A stretch of DNA of 64,000 nt from Dyadobacter chenwenxiniae (GTDB taxonomy: Bacteria > Bacteroidota > Bacteroidia > Cytophagales > Spirosomataceae): NCBI RefSeq assembly GCF_022869785.1, contig NZ_CP094997.1:2356001-2420000 (forward strand), read 5' to 3'. Under the pieces are notes generated by a model that was given only the letters and a program-made list of their open reading frames with translations, was not told the origin of the DNA and made no database searches. Shown here one piece after another: positions 7,540 to 17,224 of this stretch (its first letter is position 1; each line of letters starts with the position of its first letter). The position numbers were made by a program, and so were the translations under genes.

Positions 7540-10500
7540 TTAAAAATCAGCCTTAATCCCAACCGTAATCACTCTGGGCAATGGATAGGATCCATAATCT
7601 ACGCCCTGAAAGGCTCCAGGCACCGGCGCATTTCCGCTGCTATACGAACCGGCAGTTTCCATGCTGCTGCTATATGACGTCGTTCCGTAAGTGGTGTTCT
7701 CGGGGTCATAACCTGTGTATTTGCTAAATAAATGCACATTTTCAGCATTCACGTAAACCCTGGCACCGCTGATTCTGAGCTTACTGCTCCATTTTCCAGG
7801 CAATGCATACGAGACTCTCACATTCCTCAACCTCACAAAAGATGCGTCCTCTACCCAGTAAGACGAGAATTGTTTCTGAAGACCCAGGTAATTCACCGAA
7901 GGCTTGAAATGTTTGCCGTCCCCCGGTTCCGCTTCCGAACGCCAGTAATTATACATGCTCGCAAAGAAATTGCGGCCGTTATCCCAGGTGCCTAAGTAGC
8001 GCACATTGTTATTGGCAATCTCTCCGCCAAACGACCCCTGGAACAAAAACGAAAGCTCAAAACCCTTATAACCAACCGTATTGGTGATCCCGGCAGTGAA
8101 ATCAGGTTGGTAATTTCCCAAGATCGTCCGATCGGCATCTGAAATTTTACCATCTCCATTCACGTCGCGCACTTTCGGATCGCCAGGTGTTGTGCTGCTG
8201 TGGTGCGGGTAAGCGTCTATTTCGTTTTGATTGTTGAAAACGCCGTCGAAAACATATCCGTAAAAATTCGAAACAGGCTGCCCAACTTCCGTACGGACCG
8301 TAACCACATTATCCACATACTGAATCGGCGCATTGCCTGGCCCGAGTTGCAGCACTTTATTGCGGTTTCTAGATATGTTGAAATCCGTCGTCCAGGTTAA
8401 ATCGCCTGTCAGGTTTTTCGTGGAGATATTCAATTCCACACCCCGGTTGCGCATTTTACCAATGTTTGTCAATTGGGATGAAAAGCCGGTTATATCAGGA
8501 ACCGGCACGAAAAGGAGCATATCACGCGTAATGGAATTATAATATTCAGCCGACAGATTGACCCGGTTATTAAATATCGCCAGATCCACACCCACATTGA
8601 ACTGGTTCGTCTTCTCCCATCTCAGCCCTGAATTGGCGAGATTACTCACTTTCAAACCATTAGCAAGCGTTGTCCCGTTCACATAAGGCGCAGAAGCAAG
8701 CAAACTGATCGGTCCGTAGTTCGGGATCTGGTTGTTTCCCGTCACCCCATAACTAGCGCGGATTTTCAGGCTGTTAATGGCGCTTACACCGGATAAAAAG
8801 CTTTCGTCCGAAATCAGCCAACCCGCTGATACAGAAGGGAAATAACCCCATTTGTTATCCTCACCAAAACGCGACATGCCATCGCGGCGAATCGCACCGG
8901 TCAGAAAATATTTGTTCTTAAAATTGTATTGGACCCTTGCCAGATATGAGAGCAGCGACCATTCACTGGCTGTTGTATTTCCAGCAGTTACGGTTCCCGC
9001 GTTCAGCGTGTGAACCAAGTCGTTAGGGAAATTATTGGCGGCCACGAACATGGTTTCGTCGCGCTGTTTTTGACTCGTATAACCCAAAAGGCCCGTCAGT
9101 GCATGTTCTCCGATCTTCTTTTCGTAGGTCAATGTATTCTCGCTTAGCCAATTGAACATGTAAGCATCGCCCGCATTTCCCTGTGCTGCAAGCACAGCCG
9201 AGTAACCATATTTTTGTTTATCATTCCAATAAAAGGCATTGCGCGTATTATAAAGGTTACCGCTAAGGCTGGTTCTGAACCGCAGATTATCCACGATCTC
9301 ATACTCCATAAAGCCCGTTGCAAGTGTGTTAAAAGACTTTCTCGCCTTGTCGAGCTCTCTCGTGAGCGAATACGGATGCCATAAATTCATGTCGTTATAA
9401 GACGTAAAACGAAACCATGTAGAATTCGGATCACGGAAACCGAGGTTGCCATTTTCATTATAGACCGGAAAATGCGGGTTACTCTGTAAACCGAGACTGA
9501 TTACATCACTCTTTCCCTGCGTTCCTTCCGTACGGTCAAAAATAGAAGTGATACCGAGGTTCAGACCGACACTTAACTTTTTGCTGATCTGGGTTTTAAT
9601 GTTGGATCTTACAGCCAGACGTTTGTAATAATTCGCATCCAAAACCGCAGTCTGATCCAGATAAGCGGCGGAAAACATGTATTGCGTTTTCTCAGTGCCG
9701 CCCGAAATCGTTACCTGCGCATTATAGGACGGCGCCGTGCGGAACATGACATCCTGCCAGTTTGTGCCTTTGCCAAATTGTTGCGGGTTGCTCGTAAAAT
9801 CTTCCGGAATTTTTAGAGTTGCCGGCCTGGCGCTGTTGGGATCACTTGCCTTTCCTCCTTGCGCAGCCCATGCATTATTTTTTGCATCAATGTAAGTCTC
9901 AATATACTGCTGCGCGTCCATCATTTTGACGCGGCGAACCACTTTCTGCGATCCATATTCAACATTTGCACTCACGCTGACTTTCCCCGGCTTGCCCATT
10001 TTGGTCGTAACCAGGATTACGCCGCTGGAACCTCTTGAACCGTAAATCGCAGCCGAAGAAGCATCCTTTAAAACCTCGATCGACTCGATATCCTGTGGAT
10101 TAATAAGGTTTAAATTGAAGTTTTCCAGCGGAACGCCGTCCACAACGATCAGCGGATTCGTGCCTGCTGTAATCGAGCTGACGCCGCGAATTTTAATCAC
10201 CGGCGAAGCGCCCGGCGCACCTTGTGATTGCGAAATGTTGACCCCCGGTAAAGTTCCGGCAAGGGATTGCGTCACATTACTAAAAGAGCGGTCTTTGAAT
10301 TTGTCATAATTGATGGAGATAACTGCCCCGGTAACAGCCCGTTTGCTTTGTGACCCATAACCTACGACCACCATTTCCTCCAACGACTTGCTTTCCGAAA
10401 TAAGCTTCACCGAAATAGCTGTGCGGCTCCCAACCGTTTCTTCAACGGATTGATAACCAACGAAACTGAACACAAGAACCGTTTCCCGATCAGGCACATC

Positions 10501-10686
10501 TATCTGGAATGTTCCATCCGCGCCCGTCGTTGTTCCCCGTTGTGTTCCTTTGATCACGACGCTCACACCCGCCAGCGGGTCTGTGTCGGTAACGCCCGTC
10601 ACGCTGCCTTTCACAGCGAAACTCTGCGCATTTACGACCGGCACCGCCAGTATAAATGCCAGGATAATCGGTAAGATTTTCTTCAT
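7540..10686 (-). CDS. SusC/RagA-family TonB-dependent transporter (pair 1)
   Basis: 1048-residue outer-membrane barrel importing oligosaccharides with energy from TonB-ExbBD. The signal peptide (LAVPVVNAQ|S) is followed by a CarboxypepD_reg-like beta-sandwich (about 24-108), the SusC signature MVVVGYGSQ.KRAVTGAV (about 105-125), the plug with LIVVDGVP and IESIEVLKDASSAAIYGSRG (about 178-215), and the C-terminal barrel ending in an aromatic strand (GIKADF). It lacks an N-terminal STN domain, so it is not expected to signal through a FecR-type anti-sigma factor. It heads a transcription unit, since a terminator for the upstream operon lies at 10905-10932. It is followed by its SusD after 100 bases. 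Confidence 0.96.
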   Translation of the reverse strand: MKKILPIILAFILAVPVVNAQSFAVKGSVTGVTDTDPLAGVSVVIKGTQRGTTTGADGTFQIDVPDRETVLVFSFVGYQSVEETVGSRTAISVKLISESKSLEEMVVVGYGSQSKRAVTGAVISINYDKFKDRSFSNVTQSLAGTLPGVNISQSQGAPGASPVIKIRGVSSITAGTNPLIVVDGVPLENFNLNLINPQDIESIEVLKDASSAAIYGSRGSSGVILVTTKMGKPGKVSVSANVEYGSQKVVRRVKMMDAQQYIETYIDAKNNAWAAQGGKASDPNSARPATLKIPEDFTSNPQQFGKGTNWQDVMFRTAPSYNAQVTISGGTEKTQYMFSAAYLDQTAVLDANYYKRLAVRSNIKTQISKKLSVGLNLGITSIFDRTEGTQGKSDVISLGLQSNPHFPVYNENGNLGFRDPNSTWFRFTSYNDMNLWHPYSLTRELDKARKSFNTLATGFMEYEIVDNLRFRTSLSGNLYNTRNAFYWNDKQKYGYSAVLAAQGNAGDAYMFNWLSENTLTYEKKIGEHALTGLLGYTSQKQRDETMFVAANNFPNDLVHTLNAGTVTAGNTTASEWSLLSYLARVQYNFKNKYFLTGAIRRDGMSRFGEDNKWGYFPSVSAGWLISDESFLSGVSAINSLKIRASYGVTGNNQIPNYGPISLLASAPYVNGTTLANGLKVSNLANSGLRWEKTNQFNVGVDLAIFNNRVNLSAEYYNSITRDMLLFVPVPDITGFSSQLTNIGKMRNRGVELNISTKNLTGDLTWTTDFNISRNRNKVLQLGPGNAPIQYVDNVVTVRTEVGQPVSNFYGYVFDGVFNNQNEIDAYPHHSSTTPGDPKVRDVNGDGKISDADRTILGNYQPDFTAGITNTVGYKGFELSFLFQGSFGGEIANNNVRYLGTWDNGRNFFASMYNYWRSEAEPGDGKHFKPSVNYLGLQKQFSSYWVEDASFVRLRNVRVSYALPGKWSSKLRISGARVYVNAENVHLFSKYTGYDPENTTYGTTSYSSSMETAGSYSSGNAPVPGAFQGVDYGSYPLPRVITVGIKADF

Positions 10687-10904
10687 ATGCAGGAGAATTA
10701 AATTTTAACTGGTGCAGTGTTTTTCTTTTACTTTCTTTTTTATTCTATTTTTTACGAAAAATAGGAACATTTTTATTCACAAAAAACTAATTGCAAATAT
10801 TTATGTCTTATTTCGATAAAAAATTGTTTAAAACCATTCAACTCAGGTGTTTTGACTACAAATTGTCTTTCATTTGAAGTGTATTATTTGATAAATAGAA
10901 ACAA
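10687..10904 (-). promoter_or_regulatory. A/T-rich leader upstream of SusC pair 1
   Basis: About 220 very A/T-rich bases lie between the preceding operon's terminator and the SusC start, so the promoter for this unit must be here. On the minus strand there are TTTG runs around 10790-10800, but I find no convincing match to the Bacteroidota -7 consensus TAnnTTTG, and no operator is assigned. Confidence 0.35.
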
Positions 10905-10932
10905 ATAAAAAAGCCTATGCAGATGCACAGGC
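10905..10932 (-). terminator. Rho-independent terminator after the FGGY kinase gene
   Basis: On the minus strand GCCTGTGCA and TGCATAGGC (paired across 10913-10932, with a 2-base loop) are followed by a TTTTTTATTTG tract at 10905-10912. It lies 30 bases after the kinase stop codon and defines the end of the long pectate-lyase operon. Confidence 0.85.
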
Positions 10933-10962
10933 CTGGAAGAACTTCTAAAAGTTACAGATTGA

Positions 10963-12444
10963 TCAGCCAACCGCCTCCCGCCAGCCCAAATAACCCGATG
11001 CAGCGATAGAATTATCAGGCGACGGATTCACCGTCGTATGGTCCCTGCTCAGACCTTTCAGAAACGCAATGCTTTCATAAACACCCGCTTGCAATCCCGC
11101 CAGATAAGCGGCTCCCAATGCTGAAACTTCCGGAAAACCCAGATTAACCACAGGTTTTTCCAAGAGATCGGCCAGAAACTGAACGACAAATGTGTTGGCA
11201 GTAAGCCCGCCATCTATCTTCAATTCCTGCAACAAAATACCCGTATCCGACTCCATAGCCATGATTACATCCTTAATCTGATAAGGAATGGATTCCAGTG
11301 CAGCCCTTACAATGTGATTTTTATTGCAATCGAAAGTCAGCCCGGTGATGGAAGCTTTGCGGCTCATGTCCCAATGTGGTGCACCCAGTCCGCTGAATGC
11401 CGGAACCAGATATACGCCGTTATTGTCCCGGACCGCATTCGCCATTTCCTGCGTATCTGTAATCTCACCAAACATTCCCAGGTTATTTTTCAACCACGAA
11501 ATCGTCGCGCCACAAGTCACGATGACGCCCTCCAATGCATACTCAACATGCTTGCCCATGCTCCAACCAATGGTGGTAACCATACCATTTTGAGACGGTT
11601 TCGGGAATTTACCAATGTTCATCAGGATGGAAGAACCGGTTCCTAATGTTGCTTTTGCTATGCCGGGAGCGAAGCACCCTTCCCCAAAAGCAGCAGCGTG
11701 CGAATCGCCGATCATGGCTGAAACTTCGATTTTGGTCTCCAATAAACCTCCAAAATCCGTTGCGCCGAAAGATGACGAAGACGGTTGAATATCAGGCAAT
11801 TGAAGGTTATGCAAATCAAATTCCGCAAGCAACTTTCTATCCCAATCCAATGTATGGAGATTAAAAAACATGGTGCGCGATGCATTTGTATGGTCGGTGC
11901 GGTAATATGCTCCGTCAGTTAATTTATAAAGCAACCAGGTGTCAACGGTCCCAAAAAATGCTTTCCCCGCCTGAATTGCACTTTTCACCTCGGCATGGTT
12001 TTCATTCAACCAAATGACTTTCGAGGCCGAAAAATAAGGGTCAACCAGCAAGCCTGTTTTCTGCCGGATCTCACTTTCCAGACCGGATGCTTTGAGCCGT
12101 TCGCAAATTGCGACTGACCGCTTGCATTGCCAGACGACTGCCGGGCACAATGAATTCCCCTTTTCATCCCATAAAACAAAAGTCTCACGCTGATTGGAAA
12201 TGCCGCATGCTTTTATTTCAGAAACGATTCCGCCTTTTGCCCTGAGGTCGGCTAAACATTTTTCGACCGAGCCTAACACATTATTATATATTGCTTCCGG
12301 ATCCTGTTCCACGAACCCTCCGTCCAGATAGCTCGTGTGAAGCGGCTCAACGCCACGTGCAACAGCCATGCCGTTTATATCAAACAAAACTGTCTTGGTG
12401 CTGCTTGTTCCTTGGTCAATTGCAAGTATAAATGGGCCGTTCAT
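10963..12444 (-). CDS. glpK: FGGY-family carbohydrate kinase, closest to glycerol kinase
   Basis: 493-residue cytoplasmic kinase of the actin-like ATPase fold. Glycerol-kinase features are an N-terminal ILAIDQGTSSTKT phosphate loop, NQRETFVLWD (glycerol-contacting Arg-Glu pair), FGTVDTWLLYKLT, TDHTNASRTMFFNL, VPAFSGLGAPHWD and IDGGLTANTFVVQF. The FGGY signature PYFSASKVIWLNEN also fits. One difference stands out: the usual GDQQAALFGQ motif is GDSHAAAFGEG, keeping the catalytic Asp but changing its neighbours. It is the last gene of a pectin operon, 67 bases after the GH95 gene and just before a terminator. Glycerol kinase is the best name, but another polyol or sugar substrate is possible given the location. 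Confidence 0.78.
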   Translation of the reverse strand: MNGPFILAIDQGTSSTKTVLFDINGMAVARGVEPLHTSYLDGGFVEQDPEAIYNNVLGSVEKCLADLRAKGGIVSEIKACGISNQRETFVLWDEKGNSLCPAVVWQCKRSVAICERLKASGLESEIRQKTGLLVDPYFSASKVIWLNENHAEVKSAIQAGKAFFGTVDTWLLYKLTDGAYYRTDHTNASRTMFFNLHTLDWDRKLLAEFDLHNLQLPDIQPSSSSFGATDFGGLLETKIEVSAMIGDSHAAAFGEGCFAPGIAKATLGTGSSILMNIGKFPKPSQNGMVTTIGWSMGKHVEYALEGVIVTCGATISWLKNNLGMFGEITDTQEMANAVRDNNGVYLVPAFSGLGAPHWDMSRKASITGLTFDCNKNHIVRAALESIPYQIKDVIMAMESDTGILLQELKIDGGLTANTFVVQFLADLLEKPVVNLGFPEVSALGAAYLAGLQAGVYESIAFLKGLSRDHTTVNPSPDNSIAASGYLGWREAVG

Positions 12445-12511
12445 AGGAAAGGAAATTCAGAAAGAAAATAAAACAAAGACATTCGCAAGTAAAGAAAAAC
12501 ACAAGAGGGTT

Positions 12512-14827
12512 TTACTGCAAATTCAGATTAGCATCCAGTTTGTAATGTTTTCCCTTCACAGTGTTAAAGGCAAAGCGTTTGGAGCCGTAACGCACATGGC
12601 ATTTGTTACCCGCCTTGGAAAGTATGTCAACGGATTGCAGCTGACCATTTTCCCATTCCATTGTAATCTCAAAAGCGCCTCTGGCAACCAAACCAGACAC
12701 TTTTCCTTGTGGCAGCGCCTTGGGCAAAGCGGGCAACAAATGCAATTCCCCGAGATGGCTTTGAACGAGCAATTCCAAAATACCGGCCGCACCACCAAAG
12801 TTTCCATCGATCTGAAAAGGCGGATGTGCATCGAAAAGATTGGGGTAAGAACCTCCCCCGCCTTTCTTCACGGATGAGTCCATGATTGGGTTAAATAACT
12901 TTCTAATCATTGCATACGCATGCTCACCATCCAGAAACCTCGCCCAGTAATTGATTTTCCAGGCCAGGCTCCATCCTGTGCCATCATCACCCCTGAATTC
13001 CAGTGATTTTTTTGCTGCATCGAGCAATTCCGGTGTTTTTTCCGGCGTGATTTCCTCCCCAGGATAAACGCCCCACAAGTGTGAGACATGCCTGTGATGG
13101 CTGGTTGTATCGTCTATGTCCGCCATCCATTCCTGCAATTGACCGGCCTTACCAATCTGGTTAGGAGCAATTTGCGACGCTAACTTTTCAAGTTTTGCAG
13201 CAAATTGCTGATCTTTTCCCAGGACATTCGCGCTTTCAATACAAGCCTTGAATAAGCCTCTTATAATCTGATGATCCATGGTTGGTCCTGCCACTAACCC
13301 GCCGTTTTCGGGTGAATTGGAGGGTGAGCTGATCAGCTTTCCGGTCTTCGGATCTTTTACCAAAAAATCTGCAAAAAACTCCGCTGCGCCCTTCATGAGC
13401 GGGTAAGCCGTTTTTTCAAGAAAATCTTTATCCTGCGTAAAGCGGTAATGTTCCCACAAATGAAGGCTAAGCCACGCGCCGCCCGTGACCCAGATCCCGT
13501 GATCCGAAGCATTGATCGGTGCCGCGCCGCGCCAAACGTCAGTGTTGTGATGCACCAGCCAGCCATTGGCATGATAATGTTCCCTGGCAACCTCCGCACC
13601 GGTTTCCGAAAGATCGCGAATCATGGCAAAAAGAGGTTGGTGACATTCCGCCAGATTGCCCATTTCCGCAGGCCAATAATTCATTTCCGTGTTAATGTTC
13701 ACGGTGTATTTGCTGTCCCAGGAAGGTTTCAGCTGGTGGTTCCACTTCCCCTGCAAATTGGCCGCATGTGTGCCCGGACGGCTGCTCGCAATGAGCAGAT
13801 ATCGTGCATATTGCACATATAAGGCCAAAAAAGCCGGATCGTCGGGATTCTCTTTGAATTTCAAAAGCCGTTCGTCGGTGGGTAATGTCGCATTATCTTT
13901 GCCTGGAAGTTTTAAATTAAACCTTGAAAAAAGCGCTTGGTGATCCGCAATGTGTTCCTTCATTGCCTGCTCATAAGCAGGGGCATTTTTTAGTAAAGCC
14001 GCTGTTTTTGTGGCCGGGTTTCCAGTTACGGTTTTGTAATCAATATAATTGGTTGCCGCTGACAAAATTAGCGTTGCTGTGGTTGCGTTCTGAATGCTCA
14101 TTTTGCCATCCTGCTGGCTTAGTTTCCCATCGGTGAGCACCTTCATTTTAGCAACGCCTTCCAGCACACCATTTTCGACCTGGACGTTCAGGGCCAGCTC
14201 ATTGGCGTTACCGGTCGTTTTCTTATTCACATGAATTGCGTCCAGTCGGACAGTAAAATTGAGCTTACCAGACCGATCCGCGGTTAGCTTTACATAAATC
14301 GCCTTCGCAGGATAGCTGGCAAAAACCTCTCTTTTATAACCCACATTTCCATTTTTATAAGACACAAGCGCAACCCCTTTTTCAAGATCCAACTCCCGGC
14401 GATAGTTGATAGGTTTAAAATGTTCAGGGAAATCAATGTATATATCACCAAAAGCCTGATAAGCCATTTGCCGCAGTGGAACCCCCATAAATTGCTCCGC
14501 AGCCAGCTTTTCCGCCTCCTCTTGCTTGCCCTCATTCAGTAAAGTCCGGATTTGTCCGAGATATTGGTTTGCGCCTTTGCGTGCATAACTTCTGGGTTCA
14601 CCCGTCCATAATGTCTCTTCATTGAACTGGATCCGCTCACTTTCGACGCCGCCATAGACCATTGCCGCCAAACTTCCATTACCGACCGGAAGCGCGTCCT
14701 CCCACTGTTTTGAAGGTTGTTTATACCAAAGTTTCAGGTCTTGCGCACTGCTCGGCAAAATGCTCAGACTGACTAGAAGCCCGAGCGCTAATGTTGCTTT
14801 TAGAATAGATAATGAGTTGAAAATCAT
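12512..14827 (-). CDS. GH95 alpha-L-fucosidase/alpha-L-galactosidase, secreted
   Basis: 771-residue periplasmic exo-glycosidase of inverting mechanism. It has a signal peptide ending near residue 29 (ILPSSAQ|D), an N-terminal beta-sandwich with WYKQPSKQWEDALPVGNGSLAAMVYGG (31-60) split over two typical motifs, and an (alpha/alpha)6 barrel. Catalytic residues are visible: N377 and N379 in VNINTEMNYW, E507 in SPSNSPENG and D674 in FQIDGNFGG. The residue two before the first Asn is T375. Fucosidases of the family commonly have His there (HLNIN), and Thr is associated, to my knowledge, with L-galactose-acting members. The gene lies 45 bases after a DUF5703 gene with which it shares a fold class. 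The family is certain; L-galactose preference is an inference. Confidence 0.94.
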   Translation of the reverse strand: MIFNSLSILKATLALGLLVSLSILPSSAQDLKLWYKQPSKQWEDALPVGNGSLAAMVYGGVESERIQFNEETLWTGEPRSYARKGANQYLGQIRTLLNEGKQEEAEKLAAEQFMGVPLRQMAYQAFGDIYIDFPEHFKPINYRRELDLEKGVALVSYKNGNVGYKREVFASYPAKAIYVKLTADRSGKLNFTVRLDAIHVNKKTTGNANELALNVQVENGVLEGVAKMKVLTDGKLSQQDGKMSIQNATTATLILSAATNYIDYKTVTGNPATKTAALLKNAPAYEQAMKEHIADHQALFSRFNLKLPGKDNATLPTDERLLKFKENPDDPAFLALYVQYARYLLIASSRPGTHAANLQGKWNHQLKPSWDSKYTVNINTEMNYWPAEMGNLAECHQPLFAMIRDLSETGAEVAREHYHANGWLVHHNTDVWRGAAPINASDHGIWVTGGAWLSLHLWEHYRFTQDKDFLEKTAYPLMKGAAEFFADFLVKDPKTGKLISSPSNSPENGGLVAGPTMDHQIIRGLFKACIESANVLGKDQQFAAKLEKLASQIAPNQIGKAGQLQEWMADIDDTTSHHRHVSHLWGVYPGEEITPEKTPELLDAAKKSLEFRGDDGTGWSLAWKINYWARFLDGEHAYAMIRKLFNPIMDSSVKKGGGGSYPNLFDAHPPFQIDGNFGGAAGILELLVQSHLGELHLLPALPKALPQGKVSGLVARGAFEITMEWENGQLQSVDILSKAGNKCHVRYGSKRFAFNTVKGKHYKLDANLNLQ

Positions 14828-14872
14828 TTCGTAATGTTTAATTTTAAAACAGATCAGTTCCTGTAATGGCGC

Positions 14873-17224
14873 TTATCTGAGCAGCTCAGCGATCACCAAG
14901 TCCTTCTTTCGCGATTCGGGCATCACTTTCAAGTGCATTATTCTGCCGTTTTGCAACTCGCCTTCAACCGTTGTGTTATAAGGTGCATGAAGCTTGAATT
15001 TCACATCCCAATCTTTTGGCCAGGCCGGGAAAAGATAGATCGAATCACCGACGGTCTGCATCAACATTTCCTGCAAACCGATCATGCCCGAACCGCCCCA
15101 GTTATGGTCCGGAACCCAGTCGTGGCCCGGCCCCCAAAAAGCCGGAAACCTGCGACCGGAATCCTGTAACTTTTTCACGGTGAGCCTAGCAGCTTCCTTC
15201 GTCAATCCGAGTCTTGCGCAAAAAATGTTGTCCTGGTGCCAGCTGGTATGGTTCCGGTTCTTGATTGCCTCCGTGTCATATTTCCAGGTGTTAACCGCCA
15301 CTTCCAGATCCGGAAGTCCGATTCCATACATTCCGAAAGGAAAAACAGGATAAAGCTGCGGGATCTCAGTGTTCTGGATCCGTTCCCAAACTTTCGCCGG
15401 CGCAATGGTCTGGTGTCCCTGCATTTGACGAAAAGTAAGCGGCGGCACTCTGGCGAGCCGCGCCGCCCATTCTTTACGCTGCGTTTCCGTCCCATATTTC
15501 GCTGGCAAATCGAGCATCCTGGAAAGCACTGTTTTCAAGCCCGCGACAGTTGTTACGGAGTTGTAGGCCATTTTATAAGTCTCTGCTGCTGAGCCTGGGA
15601 ATATCACCAAGTGTCCGTTCTGATCCAGTTTTTTGGCGCCACGCTTTTCAGCTAGATATTGATAATGTTCATCGAAAAAGACTGTACAACTTTCAATCAG
15701 CGGTAGATATTTGCCAATATCAGAATTCGTAAAACGCTCTGTATCAAGGATCATCAGGCAAAATTCCAGCGATGTGTCCCATAAATATTCGAGCCAGGCA
15801 TTGTATTCCACTCCGGGATCAAAATCTTTCGGTCGCTTCTGCCCGTATTCTGCATAATTGGGCAAACCAAAATTTTCGATCTGCTCCGTAAAAGATGCGC
15901 CCTGGTGTCCCCAGTAATGTTTTGTGCGCGTTTCCGCATTGGATAATGTGCGCAGGTAAAAGTTGAATTGTGAGTCCATCATATCAAAATCACCGCTTTT
16001 CAGCATCGGCCAGTATACCAGCCGCTGGTTTTGAGCCGTAAATGTTCCGCCGCCCCAGCTCCGGTAATCAGGCCCGAATTTCATTGTTGAATCGATAAAA
16101 ACCGGATCGTGGGTAAAAAGTCCGCCGTTGAATTTGGTCGGATAGGCGCCGAAGGCATTACAGCCCAGCATATACCTGAACAGCTGGTAATTACGCCCAA
16201 CCTGCCAGGCTGGCGAAGTTGGATCTGGCCTATCAGCACTGATTGCAATGTGGCTTCGTTGCCAATAGGCTCTCCACCAATCAAGCGTTTTTTGTCTGGC
16301 TGTCTTTTCTTCGTTCTTCACCTTTGAAACGATTTTTGACAATCCGTTTTTCCACTTCTCCGCGTCGCTCTTTTCCTCAATGTGGAGATATACATTTAAA
16401 CGATGCGAGCGAGCAGCATCCCTGCTTTTTAGACCAAATCCCTGAAATCGAGCATTGACATAATTCCCGGAAACAGCCTTCAATTGCCCGTTTGCAATGT
16501 CAGGAACCATATTTTCCCCCTGCATCCAGCCACCATAAACCATCCCTTTCAGCGGATTCCAAAGCTGTGATTTTACGGATTCCAATTGCTGCTGTTTTAC
16601 CGCCAGGTCAAACAATGTTGAATCCTTATTTTGATGATAGAAAAGCACTCCGCTATCGTGTTCGCGAATGATGTCTTTTGAAACTACAACCTTATCTTTC
16701 AACCATTTAAAAGAGCTTGCATGCTTTTCCCGACCCTGCAATTCCCGATCCTGCGTCCGCCAGCTTTCATACCACGCATTGACTCGAACCGGCTTGTTGC
16801 CAGATACATCCACATGCACAACCGGATTAAAAACATCAACCCATATTTTTAATACAACCTCCCCAACACCGGAATTGCCCGCGATTTCAACATATCCTTC
16901 TTGCAGTTTCAGCTCCTGCCGAAACGCGGTGCCATCTGCAAACGGATTGGGAGACAGCCTGATCCGCACCCGTCCCAGTTTTGGAAAAATATTATTTTCA
17001 TCAAAAGCCCCGCTTCTCGACAAATAAAAGAGCACATCCCCATTCTCAACCCACACATTCAACCCAATATCTCCTCCACCGCAAGGCATCGATTCACCTG
17101 CATTTTTGCTCTGGCTTGTCCACTTAACATTGTAGGTTTCAAGATTAAATGGCTGCGCTAATGCACTCTTAATGAGACATAAACATAGAAAAAAAAGAAT
17201 GCTGGAACGGCGGGAAACTTGCAT
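14873..17224 (-). CDS. DUF5703-domain secreted protein, putative (alpha/alpha)6 glycoside hydrolase
   Basis: 783 residues with a signal peptide (IKSALAQ|PF). The N-terminal part (about 25-300) has the DUF5703-type pattern YNVKWTSQSKNAGESMPCGG then GDIGLNVWVENGDVLFYLSRSGAF, resembling the beta-sandwich of GH65/GH95-like enzymes. The rest is helical, with aromatic-rich loops (YWGHQGASFTEQIENFG, WGPGHDWVPDHNWGG) as in barrel glycosidases. No member has a function known to me. It stops 3 bases before the start side of nothing else: its start directly follows the DUF3826 stop (17225), and GH95 follows 45 bases downstream, so the three are surely co-transcribed. A role in removing a pectin side-chain sugar is inferred from context only. 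Confidence 0.8.
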   Translation of the reverse strand: MQVSRRSSILFFLCLCLIKSALAQPFNLETYNVKWTSQSKNAGESMPCGGGDIGLNVWVENGDVLFYLSRSGAFDENNIFPKLGRVRIRLSPNPFADGTAFRQELKLQEGYVEIAGNSGVGEVVLKIWVDVFNPVVHVDVSGNKPVRVNAWYESWRTQDRELQGREKHASSFKWLKDKVVVSKDIIREHDSGVLFYHQNKDSTLFDLAVKQQQLESVKSQLWNPLKGMVYGGWMQGENMVPDIANGQLKAVSGNYVNARFQGFGLKSRDAARSHRLNVYLHIEEKSDAEKWKNGLSKIVSKVKNEEKTARQKTLDWWRAYWQRSHIAISADRPDPTSPAWQVGRNYQLFRYMLGCNAFGAYPTKFNGGLFTHDPVFIDSTMKFGPDYRSWGGGTFTAQNQRLVYWPMLKSGDFDMMDSQFNFYLRTLSNAETRTKHYWGHQGASFTEQIENFGLPNYAEYGQKRPKDFDPGVEYNAWLEYLWDTSLEFCLMILDTERFTNSDIGKYLPLIESCTVFFDEHYQYLAEKRGAKKLDQNGHLVIFPGSAAETYKMAYNSVTTVAGLKTVLSRMLDLPAKYGTETQRKEWAARLARVPPLTFRQMQGHQTIAPAKVWERIQNTEIPQLYPVFPFGMYGIGLPDLEVAVNTWKYDTEAIKNRNHTSWHQDNIFCARLGLTKEAARLTVKKLQDSGRRFPAFWGPGHDWVPDHNWGGSGMIGLQEMLMQTVGDSIYLFPAWPKDWDVKFKLHAPYNTTVEGELQNGRIMHLKVMPESRKKDLVIAELLR

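Noticed and set aside
7440..7562. Upstream in-frame start for SusD pair 1
   Set aside because: It adds 41 residues ahead of a perfect lipoprotein signal and overlaps the SusC stop.
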